Assembly: GCA_945878385.1 (NCBI GenBank)
Contig: CAMCTE010000162.1
Coordinates: 1-6,237 of the forward strand
Source: Azohydromonas lata NBRC 102462
GTDB lineage: Bacteria; Pseudomonadota; Gammaproteobacteria; Burkholderiales; Burkholderiaceae_C
DNA length: 6,237 nt
Direction: 5' to 3'
In this document: piece after piece, positions 5,679 to 6,237 of the stretch
Layout: each line of letters opens with the position of its first letter
Position numbering within the stretch: position 1 is the first letter of the stretch
Notes under the pieces: model-generated
Databases searched by the model: none
The model's input: the letters and a program-made list of their open reading frames with translations, nothing else
Told to the model about the DNA's origin: nothing
Made by a program: the position numbers and the translations under genes

Positions 5679-6237
5679 CCCCACAGGCCAAGCGGACGGC
5701 CATCGGGCGACTGATCAACGAGCATCAGTTGTCCGAGCGCCGGGCCTGCCGACTTGTGGGGCTGAGCCGAGACAGTTACCGACATCCGCCGGTGGACAGC
5801 GAGCAGACGCAGGCGCTGAAGACCAAGATCGTCGAAATCGCCCACGCCCGGCGCCGGTTTGGTTATCGGCGCGTGCATGACCTTCTGCGAACGGAGTTCC
5901 CGCGTGTCAACCACAAGCGGGTGTACCGGTTGTACAGCGATGCGAATCTGGCTGTGCGCCAACGCAAGAAGGTGCGCAGGGCGGCGTCTGAGAGGGTGCC
6001 GCTGAACCTGGCCACGAGGATCAACGAGGTGTGGAGCATGGACTTTGTGAGCGACAGCCTGGCCAATGGCAGGCGGCTGAAGTGTTTGACCGTAGCCGAT
6101 GACTTCAGCCATGAATGCGTGGACATCGCGGTGGACTACGGCATGAGCGGCCAGTACGTCACCAGACTTCTGGATCAGGCTGCTTTGTTCCGCGGCTACC
6201 CCGCGGCCGTGAGAACCGATAACGGCCCGGAGTTCAC
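5672..6237 (+). CDS. IS3-family transposase OrfB (DDE integrase core), partial
   Basis: The catalytic part of the transposase, in the -1 frame relative to orfA and cut by the window edge after 188 complete codons. From GCG at 5672 it reads ALAPQAKRTAIG, then a helical region ending SERRACRLVGLSRDSYR (21-37), an HTH_21-like part (RRRFGYRRVHDLL, 60-72) and the RNase-H-like integrase core. The first catalytic Asp is Asp124 (in VWSMDFVSD) and the second Asp183 (in RTDNGPEF); the catalytic Glu lies beyond the window. The first in-frame ATG is inside the catalytic core, so the protein is probably made as an OrfAB fusion by -1 frameshifting near 5669-5672. I see no internal stop, so the visible part is intact. 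Confidence 0.92.

Larger units (their letters stand above)
5344..6237 (+). mobile_element. IS3-family insertion sequence (IS407-like group), left part
   Basis: The element runs off the right edge of the window. It has the IS3 layout: a terminal repeat starting 5'-TG, a short leader, orfA with a helix-turn-helix and leucine zipper, and orfB in the -1 frame with a DDE integrase core. I place the left end at 5344 because TGACCTGCCCC matches IS3/IS407-type ends from memory, and because RadA-like coding on the other strand stops exactly there. The remaining transposase, the right repeat and the target duplication are outside the window, so intactness cannot be judged. Confidence 0.85.

Noticed and set aside
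5675..6112. A 145-codon minus-strand frame within the IS
   Set aside because: It is the shadow of the orfB integrase core, whose DDE motifs are clear on the plus strand.

Overview
The window is GC-rich, and its protein sequences look like those of a betaproteobacterium of the order Burkholderiales, probably Comamonadaceae (Acidovorax/Hydrogenophaga/Rhodoferax type). This placement rests on recalled family sequences, not on a search. It reads as ordinary chromosome with a mobile-element insertion at the right edge. I see no RNA gene, CRISPR array or novel defence system.

Left edge (2-106, + strand): the last 34 codons of an RskA-type anti-sigma factor. They overlap tail-to-tail by 24 bp with the next gene. 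Positions 83-4298 (- strand) hold a compact run of four genes, read right to left. They are a small two-helix membrane protein of unknown function, the branched-chain amino acid aminotransferase ilvE, a 68-residue CHCC zinc-finger protein starting at the ilvE stop, and a large membrane-bound hybrid sensor histidine kinase (6 predicted TM segments, two PAS domains, HisKA, HATPase, receiver). Gaps are 30, 2 and 56 bp, so they could be one transcript. The kinase has no obvious functional link to the others and has no Hpt or separate response regulator in view.

Middle (4337-5086, + strand): a family 25 (LPS-type) glycosyltransferase, divergent from the small membrane protein across a 38-bp gap. 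It probably starts at GTG, possibly on a leaderless transcript. Its last codons are very G-rich and contain a canonical G-quadruplex pattern.

Right edge (5087-6237): after a short gap comes a minus-strand fragment. Its first 26 or so codons look like the C-terminal (Lon-like) domain of the DNA repair protein RadA, but it then runs into an unrelated tail of about 43 codons. It is cut at 5343/5344 by the left end of an IS3-family insertion sequence (IS407-like group). The element carries orfA and, in the -1 frame, orfB, which the window edge cuts after the second catalytic Asp. The interrupted radA-like remnant and its hybrid tail are the most unusual part of the window.
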